Assembly: GCF_009846885.1 (NCBI RefSeq)
Contig: NZ_WUWM01000032.1
Coordinates: forward strand, 1 to 64,000
Origin: Paenibacillus puerhi
GTDB taxonomy: Bacteria > Bacillota > Bacilli > Paenibacillales > NBRC-103111
Length of the DNA: 64,000 bases
Reading direction: 5' to 3'
Shown: positions 42,789 to 52,531 of the stretch, piece after piece
Numbering within the stretch: position 1 is the stretch's first letter
Layout of the letters: each line of letters starts with the position of its first letter
The notes under the pieces: generated by a model
Told to the model about the DNA's origin: nothing
Seen by the model: the letters and a program-made list of their open reading frames with translations, nothing else
Database searches by the model: none
Program-made: the position numbers and the translations under genes

Positions 42789-43976
42789 ATGAGAAGTCAA
42801 TTAATGAGCATGTTAGACTCACGTAAAGAAGAAATAATCGGAATCCGCCGACATTTACACGAATATCCCGAGTTATCCTTCAAGGAGGAGAAAACGGCTC
42901 AGTACATTGTGGATTTTTATAAAGGTAAAGAGGTTGATATTCAAACGAATGTTGGAAATGGATATGGCATCCTTGTAACGATCAAAGGCGAGAAACCTGG
43001 AAAAACAATTGGGCTTCGCGCTGATTTTGACGCTCTTCCAATTGTAGAAGAAAGCGATGTACCGTTTAAATCGAAGAATGATGGGGTTATGCATGCTTGT
43101 GCACACGATGGACATACGGCTTATCTGTTAGTATTAGCGGATTGCTTAATTCAATTGAAAGATTCCATTCCAGGTACGATCAAAGTTATTCACCAGCATG
43201 CAGAAGAAGTTCCGCCTGGGGGAGCAAAAAGCATTGTTGAATCTGGCTTGATTGACGATTTAGACGCGATTTACGGCATTCATTTATTGCCTATGGGACC
43301 GGCGGGAACCGTAGGATATCATGCGGGGTATTCCTTTACGGGACGAGCCTATATGAAATTGAAGGTTCAAGGAAGGGGTGGACACGGTTCCTCACCTCAT
43401 CTGGCTAACGATGCCATTGTGGCTGCCGCCCATTTTGTTGTAGCCGCTCAAACCATTGTTAGCCGAAGATTAAGTCCTTTCGATATCGGTGTTATTACAA
43501 TCGGATCTTTTGATGGAAAGGGTACATTCAACGTGATCAAGGATAGCGTAGAGCTTGAAGGCGATATTCGGTATATGACGGTAGAAACCAAAGAAACGAT
43601 TGAGAAAGAGGTGAAACGGATCGTAAGAGGGATTGAAGAAGAATTCGGCGTAACATGCGAGCTAACGTATACTCCAGATTATCCCCCTTTATATAATAAT
43701 CCGGAGCTTACGGCCAAGGTTGCGGAAAGCTTGCGAAGCATGGATGATCCAGATATTAAAGAAGTGAAAGAATTTCCGGCTTTGTCCCCGTCCGAAGACT
43801 TTGCTCATTATGCTGAAAAATTCCCTGCTTGCTTCTTTTACATCGCATGTACGCCAAAAGGAGTAGAGAATCCCTACTTCAATCATCATCCCAAATTTGA
43901 TATCGATGAAGATGCCCTTCTCGTAGCCGCGAAAGCTGTTGGACAAGTTGTTTGCGATTATTACCAATTGGACTAA
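42789..43976 (+). CDS. M20-family amidohydrolase (N-acyl-amino-acid deacylase-like)
   Basis: A 395-residue metalloamidohydrolase. Motifs: RRHLHEYPELSFKE near 21, GLRADFDALP near 78, HACAHDGHTA near 103 (metal Cys/His), HQHAEEVPPGGA near 138, a lid with GRGGHGSSPH near 198, and NHHPKFDIDEDAL at the end (His ligand). It cleaves N-acyl groups from amino acids or related amides, using two metals. RBS AAGGAGAC. Cytosolic, monocistronic. Confidence 0.85.
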   Translation: MRSQLMSMLDSRKEEIIGIRRHLHEYPELSFKEEKTAQYIVDFYKGKEVDIQTNVGNGYGILVTIKGEKPGKTIGLRADFDALPIVEESDVPFKSKNDGVMHACAHDGHTAYLLVLADCLIQLKDSIPGTIKVIHQHAEEVPPGGAKSIVESGLIDDLDAIYGIHLLPMGPAGTVGYHAGYSFTGRAYMKLKVQGRGGHGSSPHLANDAIVAAAHFVVAAQTIVSRRLSPFDIGVITIGSFDGKGTFNVIKDSVELEGDIRYMTVETKETIEKEVKRIVRGIEEEFGVTCELTYTPDYPPLYNNPELTAKVAESLRSMDDPDIKEVKEFPALSPSEDFAHYAEKFPACFFYIACTPKGVENPYFNHHPKFDIDEDALLVAAKAVGQVVCDYYQLD

Positions 43977-44000
43977 CGGAGACGAGGGGCTGTCCTAGTT

Positions 44001-44987
44001 CTATCGGGGAGCTCCTACATCTGTATTAGCCATACGGCCGGCAGAATAAGCTCTGTTGTCATTCAAGCGTTGTGATTTCCTCTGGTACATATTGTTCCGT
44101 AATAAGGCAAAAATAATGAGCAGCGTCCCGTAAAATTCATAGTTGCTGATTTGATAGCCTTGAAAGGCCATAATAACGAATGTGGTAATGGGAACAAAAT
44201 TAATAAATAAGATGCCGTTAAGCGGTGATAGCAATTTGATTCCTGAATTCCAGCAGAGCAAGGCGGCAAGCCCTGGCAATAAGATCATGAAGGCCATTTC
44301 ATATTTTATCGAGAGTATCGTGTGCCAGGTAGGAACCGGGACCAACTGAAAGACAGAGGCAAGCGTAACGATGACGAAAGACACGGCGCTTCCTAGCAAG
44401 CAGGTGAGCGTAGAATAGCGCAGGATCGACCAATCCCTAAACCGGCTTTCCCCCATCGAATACACCACCCATCCGATAACTCCCACAAAAACCAGCAGTA
44501 AAGGAACAAGATGTTGTCCAGCCATCATGAAAAATGACAAATTCCCGTTGGTGATAACGAGCAGAGCACCGGCAAGCGCGATCCCTATACTCGTGAGCGT
44601 GTATTTATTCGGTACTTTTTTGGTTGTGATCCACAAGACCATAATGGAAATCAACGGCATAAGGACTTCCATAATGGAAGCGGCGATTGTACCCGCTTCT
44701 CCCATGAGCTGCTGTCCGAGGAAGACGCCCATGTTATAGACCGTAAAGGCCATCGTCCCCAGAAACAATAACGTCTTACCCCTTCCTTCCAGACGAAAAG
44801 ACGCTCTCCCCTCTTTCATCCAAAGCAACACACTGAGAATGACGGCAACGGCGAAATAACGGATAAATGAAAAATAGAAGGCATCAATCTGCTGCAAGGC
44901 TATGTGTGCAACAGGAAACATAGCTCCCCAAGACATACTTGCAATGAGACACAGGATGGAACCAATGATGATTTGTTTTTTTAGCAT
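44001..44987 (-). CDS. EamA-family (DMT) transporter
   Basis: A 328-residue protein with ten predicted helices in two EamA repeats. The first repeat opens with IASMSWGAMFPVAHIALQQIDAFYFSFIRY, the usual signature. Such proteins export amino acids, nucleotides or drugs. It is divergent from a LysR gene, and a 15-base dyad (45090-45104) lies between, so LysR control is likely. RBS AGAGAG before the ATG. Confidence 0.8.
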   Translation of the reverse strand: MLKKQIIIGSILCLIASMSWGAMFPVAHIALQQIDAFYFSFIRYFAVAVILSVLLWMKEGRASFRLEGRGKTLLFLGTMAFTVYNMGVFLGQQLMGEAGTIAASIMEVLMPLISIMVLWITTKKVPNKYTLTSIGIALAGALLVITNGNLSFFMMAGQHLVPLLLVFVGVIGWVVYSMGESRFRDWSILRYSTLTCLLGSAVSFVIVTLASVFQLVPVPTWHTILSIKYEMAFMILLPGLAALLCWNSGIKLLSPLNGILFINFVPITTFVIMAFQGYQISNYEFYGTLLIIFALLRNNMYQRKSQRLNDNRAYSAGRMANTDVGAPR

Positions 44988-45089
44988 ATGTAGTCTCTCT
45001 CCCTAGCAAGAATCCGCCAATGTTTTTGTACATGACTCATTATAGGAGGGAAAAATGGTATAGTAAAATGATTGAAAATTAAGTTTATG

Positions 45090-45104
45090 ATCATTTATAA
45101 TGAT
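45090..45104. promoter_or_regulatory. LysR-type box between EamA and LysR genes
   Basis: Perfect dyad ATCATTTATAATGAT with T-N11-A spacing, 44 bases before the LysR start. Confidence 0.6.
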
Positions 45105-45148
45105 ATATGACATGGTTATATCTATAGGAGAGCAGGGGCGAGTCTTCA

Positions 45149-46006
45149 TTGGATTTTAATGATTTGAAAATTTTTCAGACTGTTGCTGCGCATGGAAGTG
45201 TCAGTAAAGCCGCATTGGAGCTGAACTATGTTCAATCCAATGTTACAGCAAGAATAAAGCTGCTGGAGAAAGAGCTTCGGACGCCCTTGTTCTATCGGCA
45301 TAAGCGAGGGATGATCTTAAACCCGGAAGGGAAGCGGTTGTTGGAGCATTCGAGGGAGATCTTAACGAGAGTGGAGGAAATGAGACACATATTTGAAGAT
45401 AAGTCGAACCCCTCCGGTGTCCTAGAGATCGGTATCGTGGAGACGGTGAGTGCGCTGCCAGAAATCTTATCCTCCTACTACAGCAAGTACCCGAGTGTTG
45501 AATTATCCTTAAAAACCGGGGTTACCGATCATTTGTTACAACAAGTCATAGATATGAAACTGGATGGAGCTTTTGTTACAGGGCCCATCAGGCATACCTT
45601 AATCGAACAGGTTGAGGTTATTCAAGAAAAGCTAATGCTTGTGACCAAAGGGGAAACCTTTTCTATCGAGGATCTAACAAAAAGGCCCCTATTGCTATAC
45701 AACAAAGGCTGCGGATATCGGGAAAGACTGGAGGGCTGGATGAAGGCGGAGGGGGTTATCCCGAAACAGATCATGGAATTCGGAACGTTTGGGACGATTA
45801 TCGGCAGCGTAGCTGCAGGTATAGGAATCACGGTTTTTCCGCAATCATCCATTTCGGATGAGGTTGCCAAGGGGACTGTGTTTGGTCACAGCATACCTGA
45901 GCCCTATCATGAAATCACGACACTTTTTATTTGGCGAAAAGACTCCTATATATCGAGCACTCTACACAGCTTTTTGGATGACATTATGGCTCGAAAGAGG
46001 CACTGA
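45149..46006 (+). CDS. LysR-family regulator
   Basis: A 285-residue LysR protein: HTH GSVSKAALELNYVQSNVTARIKLLEKELRTPLF and a periplasmic-binding-like co-inducer domain (LEIGIVETVSALPEILSSYYSKYPSVELSL). TTG start at 45149 (RBS GGGGCGAG). It probably regulates the divergent EamA transporter. Confidence 0.85.
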   Translation: MDFNDLKIFQTVAAHGSVSKAALELNYVQSNVTARIKLLEKELRTPLFYRHKRGMILNPEGKRLLEHSREILTRVEEMRHIFEDKSNPSGVLEIGIVETVSALPEILSSYYSKYPSVELSLKTGVTDHLLQQVIDMKLDGAFVTGPIRHTLIEQVEVIQEKLMLVTKGETFSIEDLTKRPLLLYNKGCGYRERLEGWMKAEGVIPKQIMEFGTFGTIIGSVAAGIGITVFPQSSISDEVAKGTVFGHSIPEPYHEITTLFIWRKDSYISSTLHSFLDDIMARKRH

Positions 46007-46047
46007 TCCCCTGCCGAGGCACATCATCACCTCGGCCTGAGGATCAG
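46003..46047. terminator. Hairpin between convergent LysR and gerC genes
   Basis: CTGATCC (46003-46009) pairs with GGATCAG (46041-46047), with an inner GCCGAGG/CCTCGGC stem. There is no T-run in either direction, so termination is uncertain. Confidence 0.45.
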
Positions 46048-46054
46048 GGTCGTG

Positions 46055-47161
46055 TTAGGTAAGCATTCCTGTTCTTTCGATTTTGACTATGACCTTTACC
46101 TGGACAGGCAACTTTGGAAAAATGCTCTCTATCCATTCATCCGCTTGTAAATCGCCTCCCTGTGCAATCCGGTATTTCTCACCAAAGCCGACAGGATCCG
46201 TTTTTAACTGTTGCAATTTTTTGATTAACCCTTCGATGTCCTTCTGAAGGGCATCCGCAACCACCGATTCTTGCTCAATCATCTGTGGAACGGACGTGGG
46301 GGTACCTGAAGGATTTTCATCCAGATCAAGTCTAAAGCTCATGTCGAGCTTAATTCCTTCCTCCGTGACCGTATTTTTGGAATGGTACCCCAATACCGTA
46401 TAGCTTTTCTTCATGACAGTGAGCGATACTGACCTCAAACGTTTGCCGATGACCATCTGCAAATATTTGGTTTCCCCCGGCGTAATGGTTCCAACCAGTT
46501 TCCCTTTACGGAATAGCCCAAGATCGTTTAGCCGAAGGTGATTTCCCTCTTTCTGCGTCCTAATCTCCATCGCATAGGGTGTTTTCCCCGGCGCATTCAA
46601 GTAGCTATAGAACTGATAGAGATAGATTGGAAAGATTTCCATCGAGTCCGAACCGGACTGGGAGAACGTATCTACCAAATAATCGATCACGGATTGGGGC
46701 ACTTCCGGTTTCGCTTGAAGAATGTCCTTCGTGTTTCCCTTCGTAACGGCAATCCAGGGGTTGATTTGGAACTCTTCCCTTCGCATGAATAGATCGAGAT
46801 AAGGTTCAATCCCCTCTTCAGCCAGTTCCTCGGAGAACAAAATTAGCCGGGTGTGTCCGAAGTTCATGTCCCGTGCCGTATCCCGGTTCATTTTGAATAA
46901 GGCTTCCGCGATATCGGTTCCCTCTGAACTCAAGATGTAATTAGGAAGCTGTCCTGCGCTTCCCCCTCCTCCTCCTGGAGAAAGCGCAGAAAATTTTCCA
47001 GGGACAGCGATCAACGCGTGTACGTTAACGCCGGAGTCCCCTTTATCCAGGCCGATCGCGGTAACAAACGATATTTTATTTAATTGCTTCGTATGCGAGC
47101 ATCCCGTAATCGCGGTCAGACTCACCATAGCTACAAGCAACAGGAGTATACGGTGTCTCAT
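46055..47161 (-). CDS. gerC: Ger(x)C-family spore germination lipoprotein
   Basis: A 368-residue lipoprotein, C subunit of a germinant receptor. The signal peptide ends with ITGCSH (lipobox Cys21), then QLNKISFVTAIGLDKG, the GerC family hallmark. Sequence blocks HTRLILFSEELAEEGI and PWIAVTKGNT support it. It is anchored in the inner membrane of the spore and works with the A and B subunits. Its start overlaps the gerB stop by four bases (ATGA). The operon has the usual A-B-C order. Confidence 0.85.
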   Translation of the reverse strand: MRHRILLLLVAMVSLTAITGCSHTKQLNKISFVTAIGLDKGDSGVNVHALIAVPGKFSALSPGGGGGSAGQLPNYILSSEGTDIAEALFKMNRDTARDMNFGHTRLILFSEELAEEGIEPYLDLFMRREEFQINPWIAVTKGNTKDILQAKPEVPQSVIDYLVDTFSQSGSDSMEIFPIYLYQFYSYLNAPGKTPYAMEIRTQKEGNHLRLNDLGLFRKGKLVGTITPGETKYLQMVIGKRLRSVSLTVMKKSYTVLGYHSKNTVTEEGIKLDMSFRLDLDENPSGTPTSVPQMIEQESVVADALQKDIEGLIKKLQQLKTDPVGFGEKYRIAQGGDLQADEWIESIFPKLPVQVKVIVKIERTGMLT

Positions 47162-48237
47162 GCTTTGTTTCTCCTCAGCAGCATGGTGGCATAGATCAGC
47201 GCGGGAAAGGCGAAAAGGAGTAAAAAGCTATAATAGCCCAGCCATAGGGGGGCCTTAAGAAAAAAGAAAGGGATATGTACCTTCCAAAACATGTATACGG
47301 TGACTCCACTTACCAGCATAATGGGAACAATGCCGAGACGGATACCAAAAGCTTGTGACAAGCTCAGTGCTGCACATCGCATCAAGAAAGCGTTGCCGAC
47401 GACCTTAAAGTAGATTAAAATGGCGCTGCCCCAAAAAATGATTCTTTCGAAAATAAAATTTTCGATATGTACGGCGCTCTGACCGTAGAAAACCACATAC
47501 TCCAATTTTTGGGCTGTATGGATTCCTAAAGTCGCTATACTCATGGCAACCAGATAGGATATAAATACGGTGATGAGTATCATATATCCGCTAAGCGAGA
47601 AGAAGGTAACCTTTATATTTGCCCGGTTAATCAGGGTGACTGCAGCTAAAGGCGAAAAAATGCCCATGATCGTTGCAGCTGCGGAGTCGGGACGAATCAT
47701 TTCCTTAGCACTGAATATCGGCTGCAGCCAGCTCCACTGGGCTTCCGTCAGCATGGTCAACGTCGCTGCGATGAAAGTCGGAACTCCAACGATCATAAGG
47801 ACGTGGGAATATCGGATTAACGTTTCAATCGGAAACAAGGCGGCACATGCGGTGATGAACACACCAAAGATAATAGCGTTTCTAGGATCCCCATATTGCA
47901 ATACCCGGGAAGAAAAATCGCCGCTTAAAGCAATGGCATACGCGGCAATGCCTAGGTAGAGTAGGGCATACAAGATGTAAGCAACGGGGGTCAGCCAGCG
48001 GAACATAATCTCGCCGCAAGCCAGCATGAGAGAGACCCCCCCGCACCGTTTGCTTATCTGAAGACTCATCCATGTTCCGGCCAAGGCTAAAAATGCCACA
48101 GGAAAGAAAAACCAGACGCTGTTTCTCCCCACATCGTCTACAACAACGGACGCCGGCCGGCTGACCGCTAAGGGGAAGATCGTAATAAATAACAGAATAG
48201 GGTAGTTGAGCCGCGGTTCATTCGATATTCGGTTCAA
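47158..48237 (-). CDS. gerB: Endospore germination permease (GerB family)
   Basis: A 359-residue integral membrane protein with ten predicted helices, belonging to the APC-like spore permease family. It contributes to germinant binding. Start and end overlap its neighbours by four bases each, so the operon is translationally coupled. No disruption seen. Confidence 0.85.
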   Translation of the reverse strand: MNRISNEPRLNYPILLFITIFPLAVSRPASVVVDDVGRNSVWFFFPVAFLALAGTWMSLQISKRCGGVSLMLACGEIMFRWLTPVAYILYALLYLGIAAYAIALSGDFSSRVLQYGDPRNAIIFGVFITACAALFPIETLIRYSHVLMIVGVPTFIAATLTMLTEAQWSWLQPIFSAKEMIRPDSAAATIMGIFSPLAAVTLINRANIKVTFFSLSGYMILITVFISYLVAMSIATLGIHTAQKLEYVVFYGQSAVHIENFIFERIIFWGSAILIYFKVVGNAFLMRCAALSLSQAFGIRLGIVPIMLVSGVTVYMFWKVHIPFFFLKAPLWLGYYSFLLLFAFPALIYATMLLRRNKA

Positions 48238-49721
48238 AGCAGATCCTCACCTTTCCGGAGTCTAACCCGTCTGGTGCCTTTCGCAGCAGGACTATAGATA
48301 GAGGGGCGAAATGGATTCATCATGGTGGGCAATCGCAGGAGCGCATCGCTGAATAGTTCCCTTAACTGGAAAGTACTGAGCGGAGAGAGATAGGGCACAC
48401 CCATCGACTTGATGTGGCACAAATATAATAAAATAAACGCCGAGCCGATGGCCATGCCGTTGAGTCCCCAGGGAATCGCGAGCAGCATGAGGGCATAACT
48501 GCTCATTCTCCAAGCTATACCTATCATATAATTAGCTACCGTATAGCTGCCTACTGCCACCGCCCCGGTGATGACGATCATGATGTTACTGACCAAGTGC
48601 GATTGAGCCGCGGAAGTTCCGATAATGAGACCGCCAACGATGGTGGCCGTTCCTCCGATAACTTTCGGCAGCCGTACCGTCGCCTCATTAATCAACTCCA
48701 GCAATGTCATCATAATCAATACCTCGATATAAGCCGGATAAGGCACCCCTTCGCGGCTGGCAGCGACCGCCAGCATAAACTGGATGCGAAGCACATCGTA
48801 GTTCACCGAAGTAATCGAGACATAGAGCCCGGGAAGAAACAAGGTCGTTAACAAGCCTGTAAAACGAACCATCCTAAGGAACGTCCCGGAGAGGGACGGA
48901 AAATAATAGTCATCCGTGGTCTGGTATAACGCGGTAACCGTAGCTGGAAAGAGAGCACCGGTAGGCGTTGTATTAGCAAGGAGGAGAATCCGTCCTTCCA
49001 TGATAGCAGGCACCACTTTATCCGGTCTTTCTGTCGTTTGAAATAAGGGAAACGGGTTAAACGATTTGCTTTTGTTTGTGATCATATGCCCTAATTGGGT
49101 CGTATCCACGAGAACGTCTGTTTCGATCGACTGCAACCGTTGCTGCAGCTGCTCTAGCACCTGATTGTTGACAAGACTCTTCATATAAACAAGGTTTATT
49201 GTCGTTCGGGATTTGGTTCCCACCGTAAACTGTTCGATATGCAGATCTTCATGGCGAATTCGCCTGCGGATCATCGATATATTTACATTCAAATCTTCAA
49301 CGAATGCATCCCTGGGCCCAATTAACGAATGCTCGGTTTCCGGGGGAGTGACGGAGCGGTCATGCCATTGTGAAACGTCCGCGGCAATCGCATTTTTTAA
49401 GCCATTTGTCAGTAGGACACACTTCCCCTCAAATAGCTGGAGTGCGACCGATGAGACATTTTTATCGATCAAACTTCCATTTACGGGGAATCCATTATGG
49501 ATGAAAATTCCGGAGAGATCGCTCAAATCATCCTTCTCCAGAAATGCATCTTGAATCGGTTTCAACACTAATTCATTGATTTTTGCTTCATCCGTGATGC
49601 TTTTTAGATAAAGGAGTATAGCCTGAGGTTCCTTCTCTTCGGTCGGGGGCAGCAGATGCACCTGTAAATCTGCCGGGTTTCCCATAAACTCGGTTATGCT
49701 CTTGACGAAAAGCCGGATCAT
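48234..49721 (-). CDS. gerA: Spore germination protein GerA-type A subunit
   Basis: A 495-residue germinant-receptor A subunit. The N-terminal soluble half holds the blocks PVNGSLIDKNVSSVALQLFEGKCVLL and DAFVEDLNVNISMIRRRIRHEDLHIEQ; the C-terminal half has about five helices (VYMKSLVNNQVLEQ, PSLSGTFLRMVRFTGLLTT). I chose ATG 49721, ten bases after GAGGGGAG. With GerB and GerC it should sense nutrient germinants; the germinant cannot be predicted. Expression should be forespore-specific (sigma G), but I see no clear sigma-G promoter. Confidence 0.85.
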   Translation of the reverse strand: MIRLFVKSITEFMGNPADLQVHLLPPTEEKEPQAILLYLKSITDEAKINELVLKPIQDAFLEKDDLSDLSGIFIHNGFPVNGSLIDKNVSSVALQLFEGKCVLLTNGLKNAIAADVSQWHDRSVTPPETEHSLIGPRDAFVEDLNVNISMIRRRIRHEDLHIEQFTVGTKSRTTINLVYMKSLVNNQVLEQLQQRLQSIETDVLVDTTQLGHMITNKSKSFNPFPLFQTTERPDKVVPAIMEGRILLLANTTPTGALFPATVTALYQTTDDYYFPSLSGTFLRMVRFTGLLTTLFLPGLYVSITSVNYDVLRIQFMLAVAASREGVPYPAYIEVLIMMTLLELINEATVRLPKVIGGTATIVGGLIIGTSAAQSHLVSNIMIVITGAVAVGSYTVANYMIGIAWRMSSYALMLLAIPWGLNGMAIGSAFILLYLCHIKSMGVPYLSPLSTFQLRELFSDALLRLPTMMNPFRPSIYSPAAKGTRRVRLRKGEDLL

Positions 49722-49923
49722 GCCCAAACAACTCCCCTCGTTATACGCCATATTTACTCGTTATCCCCAATTTCACTACAAATAATACCAGCGGCATGAA
49801 GTACGGTGTCATGACTAATGCGGATTTCCATTATATGTATTATAATGTATAACAAGTAAGATATAGATTGAGGGTGTTAGCTGACGATTTAGTCAAAATT
49901 CATTGAAAGTGAGTTGATCTATA

Positions 49924-50877
49924 TTGACCGTAGTATTATTTGTGGTTTCTGCAATTTTTTTCATTGTGTTTTTTACTAGTTATAAGGCGAATTATACGAG
50001 AGGCATGCTTTTAGCCGTTACCCTGCCGGTTGAAGCTATGGAAGATGCGAATATTAAGGACATCCAACTTCGATATAAAAAAAGGATGCAAGTCGTGTGG
50101 GTGTCTATGCTCGGATTTCTTATTCCGCTTGTATTACTCCACGCGTGGACTGTATATCAAGTTACATATTTTATCGTGTGGTTAGTTACTTTTATCATAT
50201 TATTGTCAGGACTTTTTCGCTCGGCAAGCTGCTCCATTCTAGCCATTAAGCGTGATAATGAATGGGCTATTGATACAGATGAAGATGAATACTGGGTTAA
50301 CGGTATAACGTACCATAATCCAATGGATAAACGTTTGTTGGTTCAAAAGAGAACAGGCGGGGGAATGGCGTTAAACACAGGCACAATTGGGGGAAAAATT
50401 ATTGTTGGTTTAATACTAACCATAGTCGCTGCAGTATTGTTCATACTCATGCTATCGGAGTTTATAGCGCCTAAACTTATTGTTACTCCAGAGCATAGAA
50501 TCGAAATCGAATACCCCATGCATGCATATAAATTTGATATATCAGAAATAGAAGAAGTAAGACTTATCGATAAAATCCCTTCCAGTATTAGAATAAATGG
50601 TGTGTCTACTAGTAAGTACGCACGAGGCCAGTTCCGTGCATCCGAGCTAGGTAAAATTAGAATGTACATTTATAAAAATAATCCGCCGTATATACAAATT
50701 AAATTGAGGGGTGTCTATGTCATCTATAATGAGGACGATCCGGGAAAAACAAATGATTTATTTTTTAACTTAGAACGGCAAGTTAATTCATACATTTCAA
50801 GGGAGCGGACTACCCGCTCCCTTCGGCCAGAGGCCAAATACCCAGCTAGCTGCCCGCTTGCCTGCATGATCTTTTGA
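49924..50877 (+). CDS. Membrane protein with DUF5808 and PH-like domains
   Basis: A 317-residue membrane protein. An N-terminal helix, then two helices near 60-95, then the DUF5808 block DEDEYWVNGITYHNPMDKRLLV near 120-140, one further helix near 160-185 and a C-terminal bacterial-PH-like beta domain. The last about 30 residues (after NSYISRER) are encoded by a hairpin that looks like a terminator and are unlike the rest, so the natural stop may have been lost. TTG start with AAAGTGAG upstream. Function unknown. Confidence 0.7.
   Translation: MTVVLFVVSAIFFIVFFTSYKANYTRGMLLAVTLPVEAMEDANIKDIQLRYKKRMQVVWVSMLGFLIPLVLLHAWTVYQVTYFIVWLVTFIILLSGLFRSASCSILAIKRDNEWAIDTDEDEYWVNGITYHNPMDKRLLVQKRTGGGMALNTGTIGGKIIVGLILTIVAAVLFILMLSEFIAPKLIVTPEHRIEIEYPMHAYKFDISEIEEVRLIDKIPSSIRINGVSTSKYARGQFRASELGKIRMYIYKNNPPYIQIKLRGVYVIYNEDDPGKTNDLFFNLERQVNSYISRERTTRSLRPEAKYPASCPLACMIF
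50799..50823 (+). terminator. Terminator-like hairpin inside the 3' end of the preceding gene
   Basis: AAGGGAGCGG (50799-50808) pairs perfectly with CCGCTCCCTT (50814-50823). No T-run follows. It sits within codons of the preceding frame. Confidence 0.4.
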
Positions 50878-50937
50878 TAGCCGAACTAGCGTCTGTACTT
50901 CTGACCCTTACCCGGACGTCCCTCATGACTCCATACG

Positions 50938-50994
50938 TCACACCGGTAAATAGACCGTAAACACCGAACCCTCGCCTACCACGCTTTGTATACC
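50938..50994 (-). pseudogene. C-terminal remnant of a sensor histidine kinase
   Basis: On the minus strand about 18 codons read GIQSVVGEGSVFTVYLPV and stop. This is the end of a HATPase_c domain (G-E-G-S-x-F-x-V-x-L-P). An in-frame stop lies just upstream, so nothing else of the kinase is left. Confidence 0.45.
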
Positions 50995-51455
50995 TCAATC
51001 CAACCCCGATGGGCAAGGATGCGGCTTCTTGAGCCGCAAGCCTTGTCCGACCAAACGGCGCTTCGGCTTGGTTCGGGCGGCAGATACGACGTGATCTTTA
51101 CGATGCCGGACCATCCGGTCCTCTTTAAGCTCGGCGACTTTAATAACGAAAATAGTCCGGGAATCATTTTTTATACCGAGAGCCCTCCGGAGAAACCGGT
51201 CTTCCAAGCGGAGTCGGCCGTGTTTGACCCATCCGATTACGGTAAGCCTGTCGTAAACGACCTCACATCAGCGAACAACTTCGATCGACGCCGTGGCTTA
51301 CCGATACGTTAAACGTCATGCCGGGCGAATCGTATGAGGTCGCATTTATCGCGGATAATCCGGGCATGTGGATGGACCACTGTCATAACCTGGATCATGC
51401 GGCGACCGAGATGATTAAAGTGGGGAAACTTCTGAGGAAAGTGGGGAATAGGTGA
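50986..51455 (+). pseudogene. Multicopper oxidase, C-terminal remnant with frameshift
   Basis: The first frame reads LRLGSGGRYDVIFTMPDHPVLFKL and IIFYTESPPEK, typical of the second and third cupredoxin domains. Near 51280 the frame shifts, and the 3' part reads PWLTDTLNVMPGESYEVAF, then MWMDHCHNLDHAATEM, the type 1/type 3 copper HCHxxxH motif. The first two thirds of the enzyme are missing. It is a decayed end of a laccase-like gene, lying next to a histidine kinase remnant. Confidence 0.7.
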
Positions 51456-51579
51456 GGGGAAAATAGCTATTGGAAGTTTGGCTTACTATTATAAAATTTA
51501 TTTAATTATTTAAATATTGCTTTCAAACGTAGAAGTTCCAATATATAATAGAGCCATTATCTAGAAATGGGGTCGAAAT

Positions 51580-51918
51580 ATGTCGTCACTTTTGCAAAAG
51601 CAAAACTTAACAACGGAACAGCTTCAATTATTAGCATCTGAGATGAGCAAGAAACAAAAATCAGGTGGAGTTGCTTGGTTACTTTGGTTCTTTACAGGAG
51701 GCTTCGGAGGGCATCGATTCTACCTGGGCCGTATTGGGACAGGGGTTGCCATGTTACTCACGCTCGGCGGTTTAGGATTCTGGGTATTAGTTGACTTGTT
51801 CTTATTGTCCGGTATGATTCGGGATACCAACGAAAAGATCGAGAATGAGATCCTCTCCGAGATCCGTATGATCAGTCAGGCAAAAGCTAATTCAGAAGTG
51901 GCCGCTGGTTCTCTATAA
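51580..51918 (+). CDS. TM2-domain protein
   Basis: A 112-residue protein. A polar N-terminus (about 1-28), then a TM2 domain with two helices joined by GGHRFYLGR, and a charged helix at the end. The TM2 fold is found in bacteria and eukaryotes, without a clear role. RBS is weak (GGGGTCGAAAT). A second TM2 gene follows 9 bases later. Confidence 0.75.
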   Translation: MSSLLQKQNLTTEQLQLLASEMSKKQKSGGVAWLLWFFTGGFGGHRFYLGRIGTGVAMLLTLGGLGFWVLVDLFLLSGMIRDTNEKIENEILSEIRMISQAKANSEVAAGSL

Positions 51919-51927
51919 CGAACAATA

Positions 51928-52323
51928 ATGGATAATCTAAATTTATTGCGCACGTTAACGCTGGAAGAGCTGGGAATTTTAGAGGCGGAGTCACTCAAAA
52001 AGATGAAATCAAAGGAAGTGGCTTGGGGTCTTTGGACAGGGTTGCACTTCATTGGAGCACACCGATTTTATACTAATGATTATTGGTACGCAAGTCTAAT
52101 GCTAGCGACTGGTATTATCCCAAGTATCGCCATCATCCTTTTAACGGTATACACGGATTTGGAAGGGTTTAATTTCTTCATGTTGTGGTTCTTTATCCTC
52201 ATGCTCTTTGGCTCTTTTCTTTGGGGTTGGATAGACGCGTTTTTTCTGAATAAACGTATAGAAGAAATTAATCATGAGCAGGAACGGAAAATTATTCATA
52301 GAATAAAAGGAATTGAATCCTAA
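51928..52323 (+). CDS. TM2-domain protein, second copy
   Basis: A 131-residue paralogue of the preceding protein. The N-terminal pattern LTLEELGILEAESLKKMKSKEVAWGLW matches [26 protein letters not shown], with the TM2 loop IGAHRFYTNDYW and a C-terminal amphipathic helix. Nine bases separate the two genes, so they are co-transcribed and arose by tandem duplication. Confidence 0.75.
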   Translation: MDNLNLLRTLTLEELGILEAESLKKMKSKEVAWGLWTGLHFIGAHRFYTNDYWYASLMLATGIIPSIAIILLTVYTDLEGFNFFMLWFFILMLFGSFLWGWIDAFFLNKRIEEINHEQERKIIHRIKGIES

Positions 52324-52333
52324 CTAACTTATC

Positions 52334-52370
52334 TAAACACAGCCTATCTAGGATAGAGGGTTGTGTTTTT
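52334..52370 (+). terminator. Terminator after the TM2 genes
   Basis: AAACACAGCCTATC (from 52334) pairs with GATAGAGGGTTGTGTTT, followed by TTTGTTTG. Confidence 0.7.
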
Positions 52371-52531
52371 TGTTTGTAGAAGAGGGAGATCGCTCATCTG
52401 AAAGATGCTCGAAAAAACATAGCGTAATGGGCGATTTATTAGGTATACTCATGGATGGACAGGTAAACATTACTTGCATATGTAATTGTTTACTGCTTGT
52501 ATGGGTCATGATCAAAGAGAGGAGAGCTACA

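Noticed and set aside
49722..49923. Sigma-G promoter for the ger operon
   Set aside because: Several AT-rich boxes exist on the minus strand, but none has a convincing -35/-10 pair with the right spacing.
52324..52531. Manganese (yybP-ykoY) riboswitch before terC
   Set aside because: I looked for the conserved loops and did not find them; the stretch holds only the TM2 terminator and an RBS.
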